Positions 45,280 through 56,004 of a DNA stretch of 64,000 nt are shown piece by piece. Each line of letters starts with the position of its first letter. Positions within the stretch are counted from its first letter, which is position 1. Origin of the DNA: Clytia hemisphaerica (Eukaryota; Cnidaria; Hydrozoa; Leptothecata; Clytiidae); contig CACVBU010001148.1 of the NCBI GenBank assembly GCA_902728285.1, forward strand, positions 539,567 to 603,566, read 5' to 3'. The notes under the pieces are model-generated. The model was given only the letters and a program-made list of their open reading frames with translations. It searched no databases and was not told the DNA's origin. Made by a program: the position numbers and the translations under genes.

Positions 45280-46104
45280 GATCTTTTTTTAAAGGGGCAG
45301 CCAGGTTGAATAATTATGTACTCCAGCATAAAAACAATAATACTGCCATACATAACCAGACGATGTCAATCGAACAAATCGAACGCCGAATCAATTGAAC
45401 GCAATCGAACGCAATCGAATGATTGAAATTCGATTGCCGAACGCAATCGAATGCCAATCGAATATTACTGCGATTTTCTCGATTGATTCGATTGCGTTCG
45501 ATTAGTGCCTGGATTCGATTGATTCGATTGTGTTTGATTGATTCGATAATTCGACTACGTTCGGTTGGCTTATGCATTCGACTGGTTCGACTAATTGATT
45601 CTGTTGATTAACGTTGATTCTCGTTCAACATTTGAAGAGTTAAACGAGATGATATGAATCATTTTAGCCTGGATTCTAGAAAATGCAGATCATGCAGGCC
45701 CACTGCCCACATGTTTACTGCAGGTTGTGTGTCAAAGCCTGTTCGTTGCGTTGATTTATCTATCGTATCGATACTTAACCTCCCTAATAAGAGGCGCTCG
45801 AAATTGAAAGGAATTGAGGTAAATTGGAATCTAATTTAATCGACCACCTGTCGAACGCAGTCGAACGTAATCGAACGTAATCGAATATCAATCGAATCAA
45901 TCGAATTTTACCAAGAATTTTACGTTCGATTGCGTTCGATTGCGTTCGATTGATTCGATTGGAATTTTCCTTCGATTCCGTTCGATTGACATCGTCTGGA
46001 CATAATTACTGTATCATGCATATTTTAAAAATTGTGCATGGTATCATTGTTTTTATGCTGGAGTACATAATTATTCAAAATGGCTGCCTCTTTAAAAAAA
46101 GGTC
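45280..46104. mobile_element. GRCCTTTTTTCAAA MITE, copy 2, split by an insertion
   Basis: Left arm (to 45355) carries TTGAATAATTATGTACTCCA; right arm (46000-46104) carries the reverse complement and ends AGAGG-type sequence TTTAAAAAAAGGTC before TA. Without the inserted 45356-45999 block it would be a short palindrome like copy 1. Confidence 0.7.
45356..45999. mobile_element. CCAGAYGRTGTCAAT element, inner copy (6-bp target duplication)
   Basis: Ends CCAGACGATGTCAATCGAAC and its reverse complement are flanked by the direct repeat ACATAA (45350-45355 and 46000-46005). The arms are made of TCGAACGCAATCGAATG-like units; the centre (about 45640-45835) is unique sequence. It is the same family as the outer 45010-47551 element. 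Confidence 0.8.
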
Positions 46105-46182
46105 TATCGAACAGTCGATTCCTGGGTAATATTCGATTGTGTTCGATTGTGTTCGAGTAAGGTTAGATTGGTTCGATTCATA

Positions 46183-46592
46183 TTCATATTTCTTATCAGA
46201 AATTCCACCTCCTCGGGTTGTTGCTACGCAACACTTTTTGGGAGGTAAACAAAGCGCATTATTGCGGTTTTCAGGCAAAAAGCCTTACAAAACACCCAAA
46301 ATATTGATGCCAAAAGAGCCTCCAAATCAACTGAAGAACCACTTAAGTTGTTGTTTTTCTTTCTCTTATAGCTTCTGCTAGCATCTTGAAAGCTTTGTTT
46401 TTTTTGTTTGTTTTTTTTCAAATTCAGTGTATTTTTAGGACCATATATAAACAAGCCAGATATAAGCAAATGAGTTCTTGTTTTACGCGGGAACTTTTAG
46501 TGCTATCCCGCTACCATTTATGTTTACCTCCCAAATTCAATGGATCCATTTTAGCGCGATTGTTTTTGTGGAATTTCCGATAAGGTGTATTG
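46183..46592. mobile_element. CAATACACCTTATCGG element, copy 2
   Basis: The segment with AGAAATTCCACCTCCTCGGG, TTGTTGCTACGCAACACTTT and AAGCAAATGAGTTCTTGTTT matches 22111-22624. The right end keeps CCGATAAGGTGTATTG, while the left terminus is degraded. It lacks about 80 bp found in the other copy near 22436-22540. Confidence 0.65.
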
Positions 46593-47639
46593 GTTTGATT
46601 GATTGTCAATTACATTCAACTTCGTTCGATTACGATTATGTTCGATGAGTTTGAATGCGATTAAATCAAATTGAATCACTCCATTAAAGCTATTTAGTGT
46701 GGGCGGCTAAGCGCTTAAATACTGTACAAAACAAATAAAATCTAATACAATTAAATCAATTGAACGTAATCGAACATAATCAAATACAATCGAACGTAAT
46801 TGAAACAATCGAACGACAAATCCTGGGTAATATTCAATTGCGACTCGATTGCGTTCAACAATCAAATTGCAATTATTTGACAGTTACATCAATATGCCTT
46901 CTTACCTGTCTTTAAAAATATAAATAAAAGTAATCACAGAAAAGGACGCGAAAAAAAAAAGACATAAGTGTGAGAACAGAGTAATCAAACTCGTTAGAAA
47001 AAGTACCATTAGAAGTCATAAAAAATCAACCTGAATAAATGCAATTGAAATTCCAGAGAACTTCATAATTCCCCAAACAATATTACGTTACTATGTCAAA
47101 CTCCCATCACATAAATTTTACAATTATGTCAGAGTAGACTACGCTCGCCACCGAAGAGGTTTCTTTGGAAAGGGTAATTATATTTTATTGTTCACTTCTT
47201 TTTTAAAGATTCGCCGGGTTGGAAAAGTATGAATTTCTTTGTACATATTTTACCTACCCCAAATATTTAGGAGGCTTAGTTTTAAACGAATCGCCAAGTT
47301 GAAACGAACGATAAATGTATCAAGGTCTGTTTTATTTACCCCCTGGTGACTTAACAAAAAAGACTTAACTCGATGTTACAATCCAATTATTGAAAGTTTG
47401 TCTCTGCCTTTTTATAATGAGCGAGACATACGTTCTCTGATTACGCAATTTTCATATTGACATTTTCGAGGCATTTTGATGTAACTGTTCAATTTTGTTC
47501 AATTGCGTTCAATTGATTCGGCGTTCGATTCGTTCAATTGACACCGTCTGGATTTAACAACCGATACCCCGGACAGTCCGGGGATTTTAATATTTATTTT
47601 AAAACTCAGTGACAGCACTGTGCATGTGATGTGCTGTAC

Positions 47640-48955
47640 TGGCCATGTGGCCTAATTCCGATCCCCCAAATAACTGTTATGGAAAAAAATTCTATGTTTA
47701 CAACATTCCCTCCCCAAGTTGAGAACGATAAACTATTGCAAGAACTCTCAAAACAAAACATCTAACAAGATGACTATTTTATGTCAAGATGTCAATTAAT
47801 GTGATCAAAAAGGTGCCTTGAGAGGTCCTAAATCTGACACCACTGCCTGAATCCGATGGGGTCTTTCAAAGATACAAAATAAAATAAAAACAAACCTTTT
47901 GCTGTGACGCAACAAAGATACTAAAGTGTCAACTAAACTGAGAGATTTGATACACTGAACCAATTGAACCAAATAACAATAATTACTTCTTATAACAAAA
48001 CATATTTTTTTATTGCAATATGCACAACGTCATAAATGACAACAGTAGTAACAGCATCATAAAAAGTAATGAGATGTTTTGATTTTCCAAAGCACACGAA
48101 AATATAAAAGAGGTCTGTGTACGAGCGTGCTCATTTTGAAACGTTGCGTAATCAAGCCTGGTTTTTATTACTTTACACTGGCACTTGGCTTGATTGCTGG
48201 CCTTCTGTAAATAAACATCCGGACTTATGGGTGGCAAAGAGGGCATTGATAGTTGCCGCCTCATTGATTCAATGTTTGTTATTCAAATAAAGTGCTACTG
48301 CATCCGCCCTTTTTTCAATTTTGCGCCATTTTTACAATTTAGTCTGTTTGTTTCTTGATGGAAACCAGCCCAAGTTGTTTCGTATTTTTCCCGCACAAGT
48401 CACTTTTATTACAAAACTATTATCGTTTTAAAACATGAGCAACTGATCCAGAATAAAAGGTAATTATTTTTACAATTCGCACTTTTCAATTACATTAATT
48501 GACATCTTGACGACATTACAGCTATCTTTAGATGTTTTGTTTCGAGAGTTCTAGCAATAGTTTATCGTTCAACTTGGAGAGGGAATGTTTGTAAACATGG
48601 AATTTTTTTTCATAACAGTTATTTGGGGGGGTCGGAATTAGGCAGTGGTGTTGGATTTAGGACCCCGCACGGTGGGAGTTGAAAAAATAATTACCTCTTC
48701 ATACTATAGTAATTACCTTTTTTTCTGAATTCGTTGTTCCTGTTTAAAACGTCAACAAATGCTATTTGATTTGATCATTTTAATGTACTATCAAATCTCT
48801 CAGTTTAGTTGACACTTTGCTATCTTCATTGCGTCACAGCGAAAGGTTTGTTTTTATTTTAGTTTGTATCTTTGAAAGACCCCATCGGAATTAGGCATTG
48901 CTGTCGGATTTAGGACCACTCACGGTACTATGCACTGGCCTCGTGTGACATACTA
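47640..48955. repeat. Large rearranged inverted repeat upstream of GNPDA
   Basis: Two blocks on the left (about 47653-47810, with GGCCTAATTCCGATCCCCC; and 47815-47965, with CATCGGATTC-flanking GGGGTCTTTCAAAGATAC) recur in inverted orientation on the right. Their right-hand partners are at about 48490-48650 and 48785-48930. Both right-hand blocks are followed by GGATTTAGGACC. The order of blocks differs between arms, so this is not a simple hairpin. No coding sequence was recognised. Confidence 0.55.
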
Positions 48956-49210
48956 AAACGATTGTGCGATGTACTACATACCTTTAGATTTAGCTTTTTT
49001 GCAGCATTTGTCTTTGGTATATATACACATTTTGGTGGAACGCTAGTGTGGCTAACTGAAGGTATTTCTTTAACCTTTCTTTTTTTTCATTTTATACCCA
49101 GTGTTCCTTGATTAAAATCGAGGCTTCAAAGCAGTGAAAGTCTTGGAAATTCAAAAAAAATAAGATAACTAAGCAAAAATAATTAATATTTGGAGATTAA
49201 AATTAAAAAC

Positions 49211-52000
49211 ATGAGATTAGTCATTCATGATTCCTATGATGATGTCAGTGCTTGGGCAGCCAAGTATATCCGAAATAAGATCAAGAGGTTCAAACCTGAT
49301 GAAAACAAACATTTTGTTCTTGGATTACCCACAGGTAAGAACTTAAATACCGTACACAAATGTCAAGTACCGTATGTTGGTCTAATGTCAACATTCCTCT
49401 TATAATTTTGACACCCTTTTGAATAATAAGAAAGTCTAAATCACTGACAGACAAAAGAATTTTTTTTTTCTCTGACCGCTAAGTGAAGAAATGTAGTTTT
49501 CAACAGCAATTCCAACTCTCATTTTATTCCCAACAAAAAGAAGGCTGTCAAAATTAGATGAGATTGACATTGTTTGACCCTTTCAGTCCCAGGAACACTC
49601 CTACAAATTTGCCGATTTGGGGCTTAATACTTATCTATTATGGTGCATGCAGTGTTGGTGCACTTAAAGCAAATCCCAAAAAGTTGTCACTTACTGTACA
49701 CAACTGATTGCAAGCAAATCTTGGTACAGCTCGTTTTTCATACTGCCAATCAGATTTCAGGGTGTTGTATTTTTTTAATGTTAAAAGCTCGAAAATCTTC
49801 ACAATATATTTTTTTTCTATAGGGGGTACTCCTTTGGGAATGTATAAGGCCTTGATCAAGATGTACCAAGATGGTGAATTCTCATTTAAGTATGTCAAAA
49901 CTTTTAATATGGATGAGTACTGTGGATTACCAAGGGATCATCCAGAAAGTTATCATTACTACATGTGGTCCAACTTCTTCAAGCACATTGATATTGACCC
50001 AAAGAATGTGAACTTGTTAGACGGTAATGCGGCAGATTTGTGTGCTGAATGTGACCGATATGAAGAGGAAATTAAAAAGGCTGGAGGAATTAATCTGTTT
50101 GTTGGAGGTATAACTTAATTAATGTTTGATTCAGGGTCCACACTGCCTTGCATTGATTATTATTTTTAAAGTACCACGCATCAGACCTTCTTTTCTGGGC
50201 AAAATCTGTGGGATTAAGGGTCTCCAGCATTAAGACAATGACACACTAATACATAATTATTATATGAACTATAACTATTATATGAAGTATGAACTAATTT
50301 TTTTCTCAACATTGTTTTGATGCCAGATTTTTGAATTTCTCAACATGACATCCCGTCTACAGTAGGAAAAGGTCTATGTTTTATTAACTTTTTTGTTACT
50401 TTTCTCACAAACTCCTTATATATTTAAGGCTATCTTTTGAAATTTCTTTTTATATTTTTCTTTCAAAGGTATTGGACCAGATGGACATATAGCTTTTAAT
50501 GAACCAGGATCCTCCTTGGTTTCACGTACCAGAGTCAAAACACTAGCTATGGAGACTGTGGTAGCCAATTCACGTTTCTTCGATAATGATATTAGTAAAG
50601 TACCAAAGATGGCATGTACTGTTGGTGTTGGAACAGTTATGGATGCTGAAGAGGTTTGTGTCATTTGAATGTGAATTTTGGAGTGTCCACTTCGAAAAAT
50701 GAAATAAAATTTTAGGATGTTTCTCCAGGTTCAAAGTACTTTGGTTAACCCCGCCTTTTCTAGATGAAAGATGAACCTTTCCCCTATTTGAAAATTGCCC
50801 TATTATCAGCCATTTTTTACCCAAACGCCCTTTATTCATCAGAACATCATTTTATAATAAAGTGAAAACTAGAAATCTAATTTTAATAATGAATAAAATT
50901 AAATTTCTAGTTTTCACTTTTATCATTAAATTTATCTGGCCCAGCAAGAAATTTTTTCAATAACATCATTTTTCCACGTTTTAGGAACATTTCAAAATAA
51001 AAACTTTAAATCAACATAACATGATCATCATAACCAAAGAAGCATTTTATCTAGAGGAAGTAGGAATTGACCTCATGAAATAATACTTTTCTTTTTTCTT
51101 GCAATCTCATATTATGATCAATGATGTCAAAAACATTTCAGGTCATGGTATTGATTACTGGACAATCTAAAGCATTTGCCTTGCACAAAGCCATAGAGGA
51201 AGGGATTAGTCACATGTGGACCGTATCTGCATTCCAACAACATCCTAATACTATCTTTGTGTGCGACGAAGAAGCTACAAATGAACTCAAAGTCAAAACT
51301 GTCAAATATTTCAAAGGTTGTCATATTGTTATTGTCAACAATTAGTACAAAATTCTGCTAGAATATTTAGTTGTCTAAGCACATGATATTCCCTACATAA
51401 CTGCAAAGACTAGAATCCTGACCCTCACTTTCCAAAAACAGACTGTTTTATGTAACTTTCAGATCCCCCTTAGCTTTTACTAATGAATTTGATACTCAAT
51501 GTATGTTATAACAACCTATTTTGATGTTGAATTTATAGAGAGCTTTAATATTGGAATCGTAGTATAAAAAGTAATTTCCAAGCAGATCTTATACTTCTTT
51601 AGACTTGTTTAGAGTAGAACAGGTTACTGCCAGGATGGGTGATACGATATGTGATAGAAATAGTACACCTGCTCAATACATCTATCGAGCTTTGAATCAG
51701 CTTTCAGTGTAGTTTACCAGAAAGGAACGGAATTACGTCAAAATTCTGTATCCGTAAGAAAATCGATGCAACAACATTGTGAATTTTGACGCCAATTCTT
51801 TCTGGTAAACCCATTCTTTCAATGCTTTAAGGGTTTATTATAGGTGTATTGTTGGTTACAAGTATGCTGCGATGCTTATTCATATTTTTTAATGACTTTT
51901 TATAGGTTTAATGAATTTGTATCATGGGCTTGTGGAAGATCTTGATGAAGATGGAAACAGCAAATCACCCAATAAAGATGAATGTTATACATGTAATTGA
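49211..52000 (+). CDS. GNPDA: Glucosamine-6-phosphate deaminase (GNPDA)
   Basis: Five exons, 49211-49334, 49823-50107, 50469-50653, 51142-51316 and 51906-52000, join in frame to 287 residues (human GNPDA1 has 289). The enzyme converts glucosamine-6-phosphate to fructose-6-phosphate and ammonia in the cytosol, linking amino-sugar breakdown to glycolysis. The start [20 protein letters not shown] matches the family start. LGLPTGGTPLG is the phosphate-binding loop, and [18 protein letters not shown] holds the catalytic aspartate. [19 protein letters not shown] carries the catalytic His, and [18 protein letters not shown] and [11 protein letters not shown] end the conserved core. The tail, [20 protein letters not shown] onward, is acidic and variable as in animals. 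If the last intron were retained, the protein would end ...[13 protein letters not shown]. Whether it is orthologous to GNPDA1 or GNPDA2 cannot be decided. Confidence 0.95.
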
Positions 52001-52919
52001 ATTAATTTTTGCTGATTAAAACGGTCATGTCTGTTGGCAAGAAATTACTTGGCTAGTTTGCGGTGATTGTGCTATAGAGCTAGAAAGAAAATTTTAGCGG
52101 AATCTTTTTAAACCTGTATTAAAAAGAAACATGAATTAAAAAAAAGATTTTAGATCCATTTCATTCAACAAATTTTTGATTTTATCCGTACAACACAAGC
52201 ATTGGTATTGATCCCTTTTGAAACATTTTTCAACATTTTTAAACTGCATTATTTCCTTTGCATTTTGAGGAGGCTAAATTCTCCCAATGAATATAAAGCT
52301 TTTTGATTTTTAAGCGGTCACATTATTGATGCATTAATTGCTTAATTTATATAGTGATATTATTTAGTTTTAGTAGTATAAATACAAGAAAAATTAAAAC
52401 TATTATTTCTATTGTGTAGTATTTCTTTAAATTGTTTTTCTAGATAATTCTGTAAAGAAAGATTTATTATTTTTATTATTGTTTAGCTTCTTCGTAAATT
52501 TTTTTTTCATTTTTAATTTTTTGTATGTATGATAGATGAATAATTCTTACCTTCTCTTATCTTGAAGATGGGTTAGACTTCTGAAAAATAAATGTATCTA
52601 ATTCACAAACTAAAAAAACCTGGCAAGGCCACATAATTACTAAATTTCAAAAATTATCTGACTCAGGTTAATTTATAAAAAATATCAGGCTTTTTATCGA
52701 AAACAGATATCCTGGCTCTGTCTCGAAATTGTTGTATGTAATTGGCTCAAATTCTATTTTTTGATAGGGAAATTATTGACAAAAAAAGCTGTAGTATATA
52801 GATTGGTGATGTATTCTTTTTCTTTTATAGTGAATCAAATAAATTTTAAAAACAAACAAAAAATTAAAATTAAACAATGACATAATCAGTACAAAACAAA
52901 GAACTATTGTTATTGAAAA
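52001..52919. promoter_or_regulatory. Intergenic between GNPDA and PHYH
   Basis: Strongly AT-rich DNA. An AATAAA near 52588 may serve the GNPDA transcript. The stretch must also hold the promoter of the following PHYH exon, but no motif stands out. Confidence 0.4.
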
Positions 52920-53130
52920 ATGAGTTACAAATACACAGTGAACAATCAGTTCTTAACAAAAGAACAACGTGATTTTTATGAGAAGAATGGATTTTTGGTT
53001 ATTAGGAAATTGATTCCACAAAATGAATTGGATCGTTACCACAAACGATTTGTGGATATTTGCCATAAACGAGTTGATGATACTGGTGCAATGACCATCA
53101 TGAAAGATGTTGCTTTGAAAAATAGACAAG
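52920..53130 (+). CDS. PHYH: Phytanoyl-CoA hydroxylase, first coding exon only
   Basis: The exon encodes about 70 residues and ends at a clean donor (CAAG/GTAGGT). FLTKEQRDFYEKNGFLVIRK, then LIPQNELDRYHKRF and MTIMKDVALKN, match the N-terminal region of PHYH, the iron/2-oxoglutarate peroxisomal dioxygenase of phytanic-acid alpha-oxidation. The start aligns with the mature human protein after its PTS2 leader, and an in-frame TGA lies two codons upstream. So no PTS2 signal is encoded here unless an upstream exon is spliced in. The iron-binding HxD...H residues lie in later exons. No such exon was found on the + strand in the remaining 10.9 kb, where only tRNAs, repeats and minus-strand genes occur. 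Confidence 0.8.
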
Positions 53131-53507
53131 GTAGGTAGATACCTCTTGACAATTAAAAATTATGTCAGGAAATCATCAATAATTTAATAAAAAAGACCTC
53201 ATGAAAGGGGGAAGTGTGTGTGATGGTGTCATTTGAAAGGTACGTTAAAAAGCGGGAATTTTGAAGAAATATTTTTCGGAAAGATTTTCATGGTGCATTG
53301 GTGGTTTTAAGGTGCATTTATTCAAAATAATATTTTGAATTTACTTGCGAAAACATACAAAATTTTAGGAAATATATAAATTATTTGGATTGCATAGTAG
53401 ATCCATGTATCAACTATCAAGGTATCAATCAATACTTGATAGAACGGGAATGACTACCCTTGATCAAATGACATCCTTAAAAATTACAAACAAGTTTATT
53501 CGGTTTA
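53131..53507. other. Non-coding, PHYH intron or flank
   Basis: AT-rich sequence with no exon-like frame continuing PHYH. A near-repeat ATCAACTATCAAGGTATCAA occurs around 53410. Confidence 0.4.
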
Positions 53508-53690
53508 TTATTTTCTACCGATTTTATCATCTTTAACACTTTCTATGAGACGGTGTAGGCCTGGAGCACTCTTTCTAATATTATTATTAAAGCGTATATA
53601 CTCTGATACAATATTCTCGCAATATTTGTTATAGGTTGTTTCCGTTGTTTCACTTGGACTATACCAAACCAGCCTCCGCCTTTTTTAATC
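53508..53690 (-). pseudogene. Possible C-terminal exon remnant of a coiled-coil protein
   Basis: On the minus strand a frame reads SETTETTYNKYCENIVSEYI then FNNNIRKSAPGLHRLIESVK and stops at 53508. It is protein-like in composition, with regular charge and hydrophobic spacing. Just upstream another frame (MEKCLDHTPTKIKKGGGWFG) also looks coding, so a one-base frameshift may separate them. Neither is recognised. It lies directly beyond the Mutator-like insertion from the 54148-54412 exon and may be a broken part of the same gene. Confidence 0.35.
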
Positions 53691-53729
53691 TTTGTAGGCG
53701 TATGGTCAAGACATTTTTCCATGAGATCG

Positions 53730-54132
53730 TAAACTGGAGTCGTTTATAATGCATGTAATACTAATAATACCAATACTAATAATAATACGGGATTTAGTTT
53801 GTATAAACGACTGGAAGAATCCGGTGTTCCAGCCTTATAGATACAGGGGCTAGCTACGCAGAAACTTGCGTAGCGAGAAAACAATTTATCAAGCAACAAC
53901 AAACTCTTAAAACGAAATCAACTCAAATGAAAAACTTTCAATACACAAATCCACACATGTTTTTTTCTCAAGAATTATTTTGAGCAGGAAAAAATTATAA
54001 TCGCAAATATTGACACTTTTCTTTTGTTTGGAGTTAGTGCACAAAGGTTTCTAGACGACTAAAATTGTTCCATTCATTACTTTTTGCTTTATTTCTACTA
54101 TGTATAAATTAGTCGTCTAGCTTGCTAGACTA
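53730..54132. mobile_element. TAGACTGGAGTCG element, copy 2 (9-bp target duplication)
   Basis: Begins TAAACTGGAGTCGTTTATAA and ends TCTAGCTTGCTAGACTA, flanked by direct repeat ATGAGATCG (53721-53729 and 54133-54141). It is closely similar to 17508-17901 throughout. The 9-bp duplication supports a Mutator-like origin. Confidence 0.8.
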
Positions 54133-54147
54133 ATGAGATCGTTATTT

Positions 54148-54412
54148 TTATTGATCTGTCGGCCCAATGTCGACTTGCATCTTAAGACACTCCCTACTCT
54201 CTTGCCCCATCCTATCGTGATTTTTAATGGCTTCTAAAAGTTTCGCATTAAGTTTGACATGATCTTCTTTGCTTTGGTTGAGATCAACCAAGCATTTTTC
54301 ATGTTCAATTTTGTTATTCGATGCCAAATTTTCAAGTTCTGATTTGATGAGTTCATATTTTTGTTTATGCATGTTACACTCGAGCTTCAGTATTGAATTG
54401 TTTCCATTGAAC
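54148..54412 (-). CDS. Terminal exon of a coiled-coil protein (unrecognised family, member 1)
   Basis: Minus strand: a polypyrimidine acceptor (CCTTTTTTATTCCATAG) precedes an exon that opens at F, N, G, N, N and runs 87 residues to a stop. It includes HKQKYELIKSELENLASNNK, CLVDLNQSKEDHVKLNAKLL and ESRECLKMQVDIGPTDQ, which is heptad-rich and almost free of proline and glycine. The product should be mainly a coiled coil. It resembles the exon at 58729-56005 in placement after a phase-1 acceptor, in an opening F and in the shared E-K/S-RECxK phrase, suggesting paralogy. No upstream exon was identified. Function unknown; a BAR-like fold is only a guess. Confidence 0.5.
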
Positions 54413-54813
54413 CTATGGAATAAAAAAGGGTAAGTTTCGAAGGATGTTATTACAAAACCTTTGAAACAGCTTGTCTATTTATTTGCGGGTCTATAGCACA
54501 TAAATGACGCCTAAGGATAAAGGTTCCATGACCTCAAATTCAAATGTACATCCTCGACGATCGAATTATTTGAATGGAAGAGACTTTTATTGAAAAACAC
54601 TTTCAGGATAATTTAATGCAATTAAAATTTGTATCGAATTCATTTTTTAAGAGGTTGAGAAAAATAATTATATCACCAACACGTCAAAAAAACTCAAAAT
54701 CCACCAAGAATTGATTGATTCACTTGCTGAATACCGCTGTCGTCAAACCCAACTGATATATCTTGGATCCGTCCGGTTCCATCATTTGTTCGCTGAATGA
54801 GGTATAATAACGT

Positions 54814-54884
54814 GCCGTGACCAGGATTCGAACCTGGGTTATTGCGGCCACAACGCAATGTACTAACCACTATACGATCAGGGC
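54814..54884 (-). tRNA. tRNA-His (GTG anticodon)
   Basis: Minus strand: acceptor GCCCTGA pairs with TCACGGC except for one C-C mismatch at pair 4. D arm TCGTATAGTGGTTAGTA, anticodon stem-loop TTGCG-TTGTGGC-CGCAA with GTG, and T arm CCAGG-TTCGAAT-CCTGG are all present. The mismatch may mark a decaying copy. Residue G-1 of tRNA-His is added after transcription. Confidence 0.85.
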
Positions 54885-54992
54885 GATGTAGCAATTTGTA
54901 GAGGTATTTTTTGGCAACGTAAAGCACGCAAAAATATAATTCTTCATGCATGTTGTTGAGTGAGGTTCACTTGAGTCTTCCACATAAAATAG

Positions 54993-55084
54993 GCTCCAGT
55001 AGCACAGTCGGTTAGAGCGTCGTACTTATAAGTCAGTACTGACAAAGAAATGCGAAGGTCGAGAGTTCGAGCCTCTCCTGGAAC
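54993..55084 (+). tRNA. tRNA-Ile (TAT anticodon) with intron
   Basis: Acceptor GCTCCAG/CTGGAAC has one mismatch at pair 2. The anticodon stem TCGTA/TGCGA closes a loop with TAT at 55027-55029. About 19 nt of intron after position 37 (around 55031-55049) interrupts the loop, as is usual for animal tRNA-Ile(UAU). The T stem GAGAG/CTCTC is perfect. The intron must be removed by the tRNA splicing endonuclease. Confidence 0.85.
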
Positions 55085-55324
55085 AAGGATTTTGATAGCG
55101 TCAGTCTCGCATTAACGAGAACCCAAAATTCTTTCAACATACTTCAAAAATACCCTCGACCTATGAGTATATCGCACTTACACAATTCACAATCATCAAA
55201 TCCGTGATGGCCTTTGTTATATATAGCCTCACTTCAATTCATGACACTTTGCGATTTCCTTTACTTTCCAGGTTTGATAATGTCTTAATTCGTTTCTCAA
55301 ATTCTCAAAGTGTGAACAATGAAT

Positions 55325-55397
55325 GGCCAGTGTGGGGGTCGAACCCACGACATTCGCGTTATTAGCACGACGCTCTAACCGACTGAGCTAACCGGCC
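55325..55397 (-). tRNA. tRNA-Ile (AAT anticodon)
   Basis: Minus strand: acceptor GGCCGGT/ACTGGCC pairs fully (one G-U). D arm AGCTCAGTCGGTTAGAGC, anticodon loop with CTAATAA (AAT) and T arm GTGGG-TTCGACC-CCCAC are canonical. The first anticodon A would be edited to inosine. Confidence 0.92.
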
Positions 55398-56004
55398 GCT
55401 GCACAGACTTTGGTTTCTAATTTTCGTCAAATGAAGATCAACTAAATATTGCATGAAATTCATCTCGACCTTGATGATTTGTGTCCTTTCAAAAATCTCA
55501 ACTAATAAACTTTTTAACATAGCATCATAACATAGAAAGTTTTCTTAGCATAATATCACCTTTATGTAAATATGGGATATTGAATGTAAATAGATTGTAT
55601 ACTTTCTAGACTATGATCTAGACTAGTCAGAATCTTTTGAAATGAAAATGGCAATAAAAGAGCTTAAAGTCTACGTGGTATATATAAAGCAGTGTGTGAA
55701 TTCAAGATTTCTCTAAAGTCGTTTTCATCAATGGATAGATTTAAAAGATCAGTAAGTAAAATGCTTCGCCTTATTATTTGCACTTTTTTTAAGAACCCAG
55801 TAAAATCATGCGTGTTGGAGATTTCGGCTGCTTTTGTTTTTTAATCCTCAAATATTTGTTCTTATTTTTAGAGAAAAATTGAGGTATTTTATGCTTTTTA
55901 TCCTAATTCAAAAAAATTTTACCATTGCCATTGATTTTATAAAAAATTCAGTCAATGAAGGCTAAAAAAGCTAAATGAAATCAGTCACACAATTATTTCA
56001 AAAA
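55398..56004. other. Non-coding spacer
   Basis: AT-rich sequence between the tRNA-Ile(AAT) gene and the terminal exon of the minus-strand coiled-coil gene. No gene recognised. Confidence 0.5.

Larger units (their letters stand above)
45010..47551. mobile_element. CCAGAYGGTGTCAAT element, outer copy (6-bp target duplication)
   Basis: Ends CCAGATGGTGTCAAT and ATTGACACCGTCTGG are inverted repeats. The direct repeat ATTTAA flanks them (45004-45009 and 47552-47557). The body is rich in ATTCGATTGCGTTCGATTG-like units in both orientations. It is swollen by at least three later insertions (45026-45208, 45280-46104, about 46183-46592). No transposase was recognised and the superfamily is unknown. Confidence 0.75.

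Noticed and set aside
45314..45611. Overlapping frames on both strands rich in Arg, Ile and Asn
   Set aside because: They are translations of ATTCGATTGCGTTCG repeat units in the mobile element arms.
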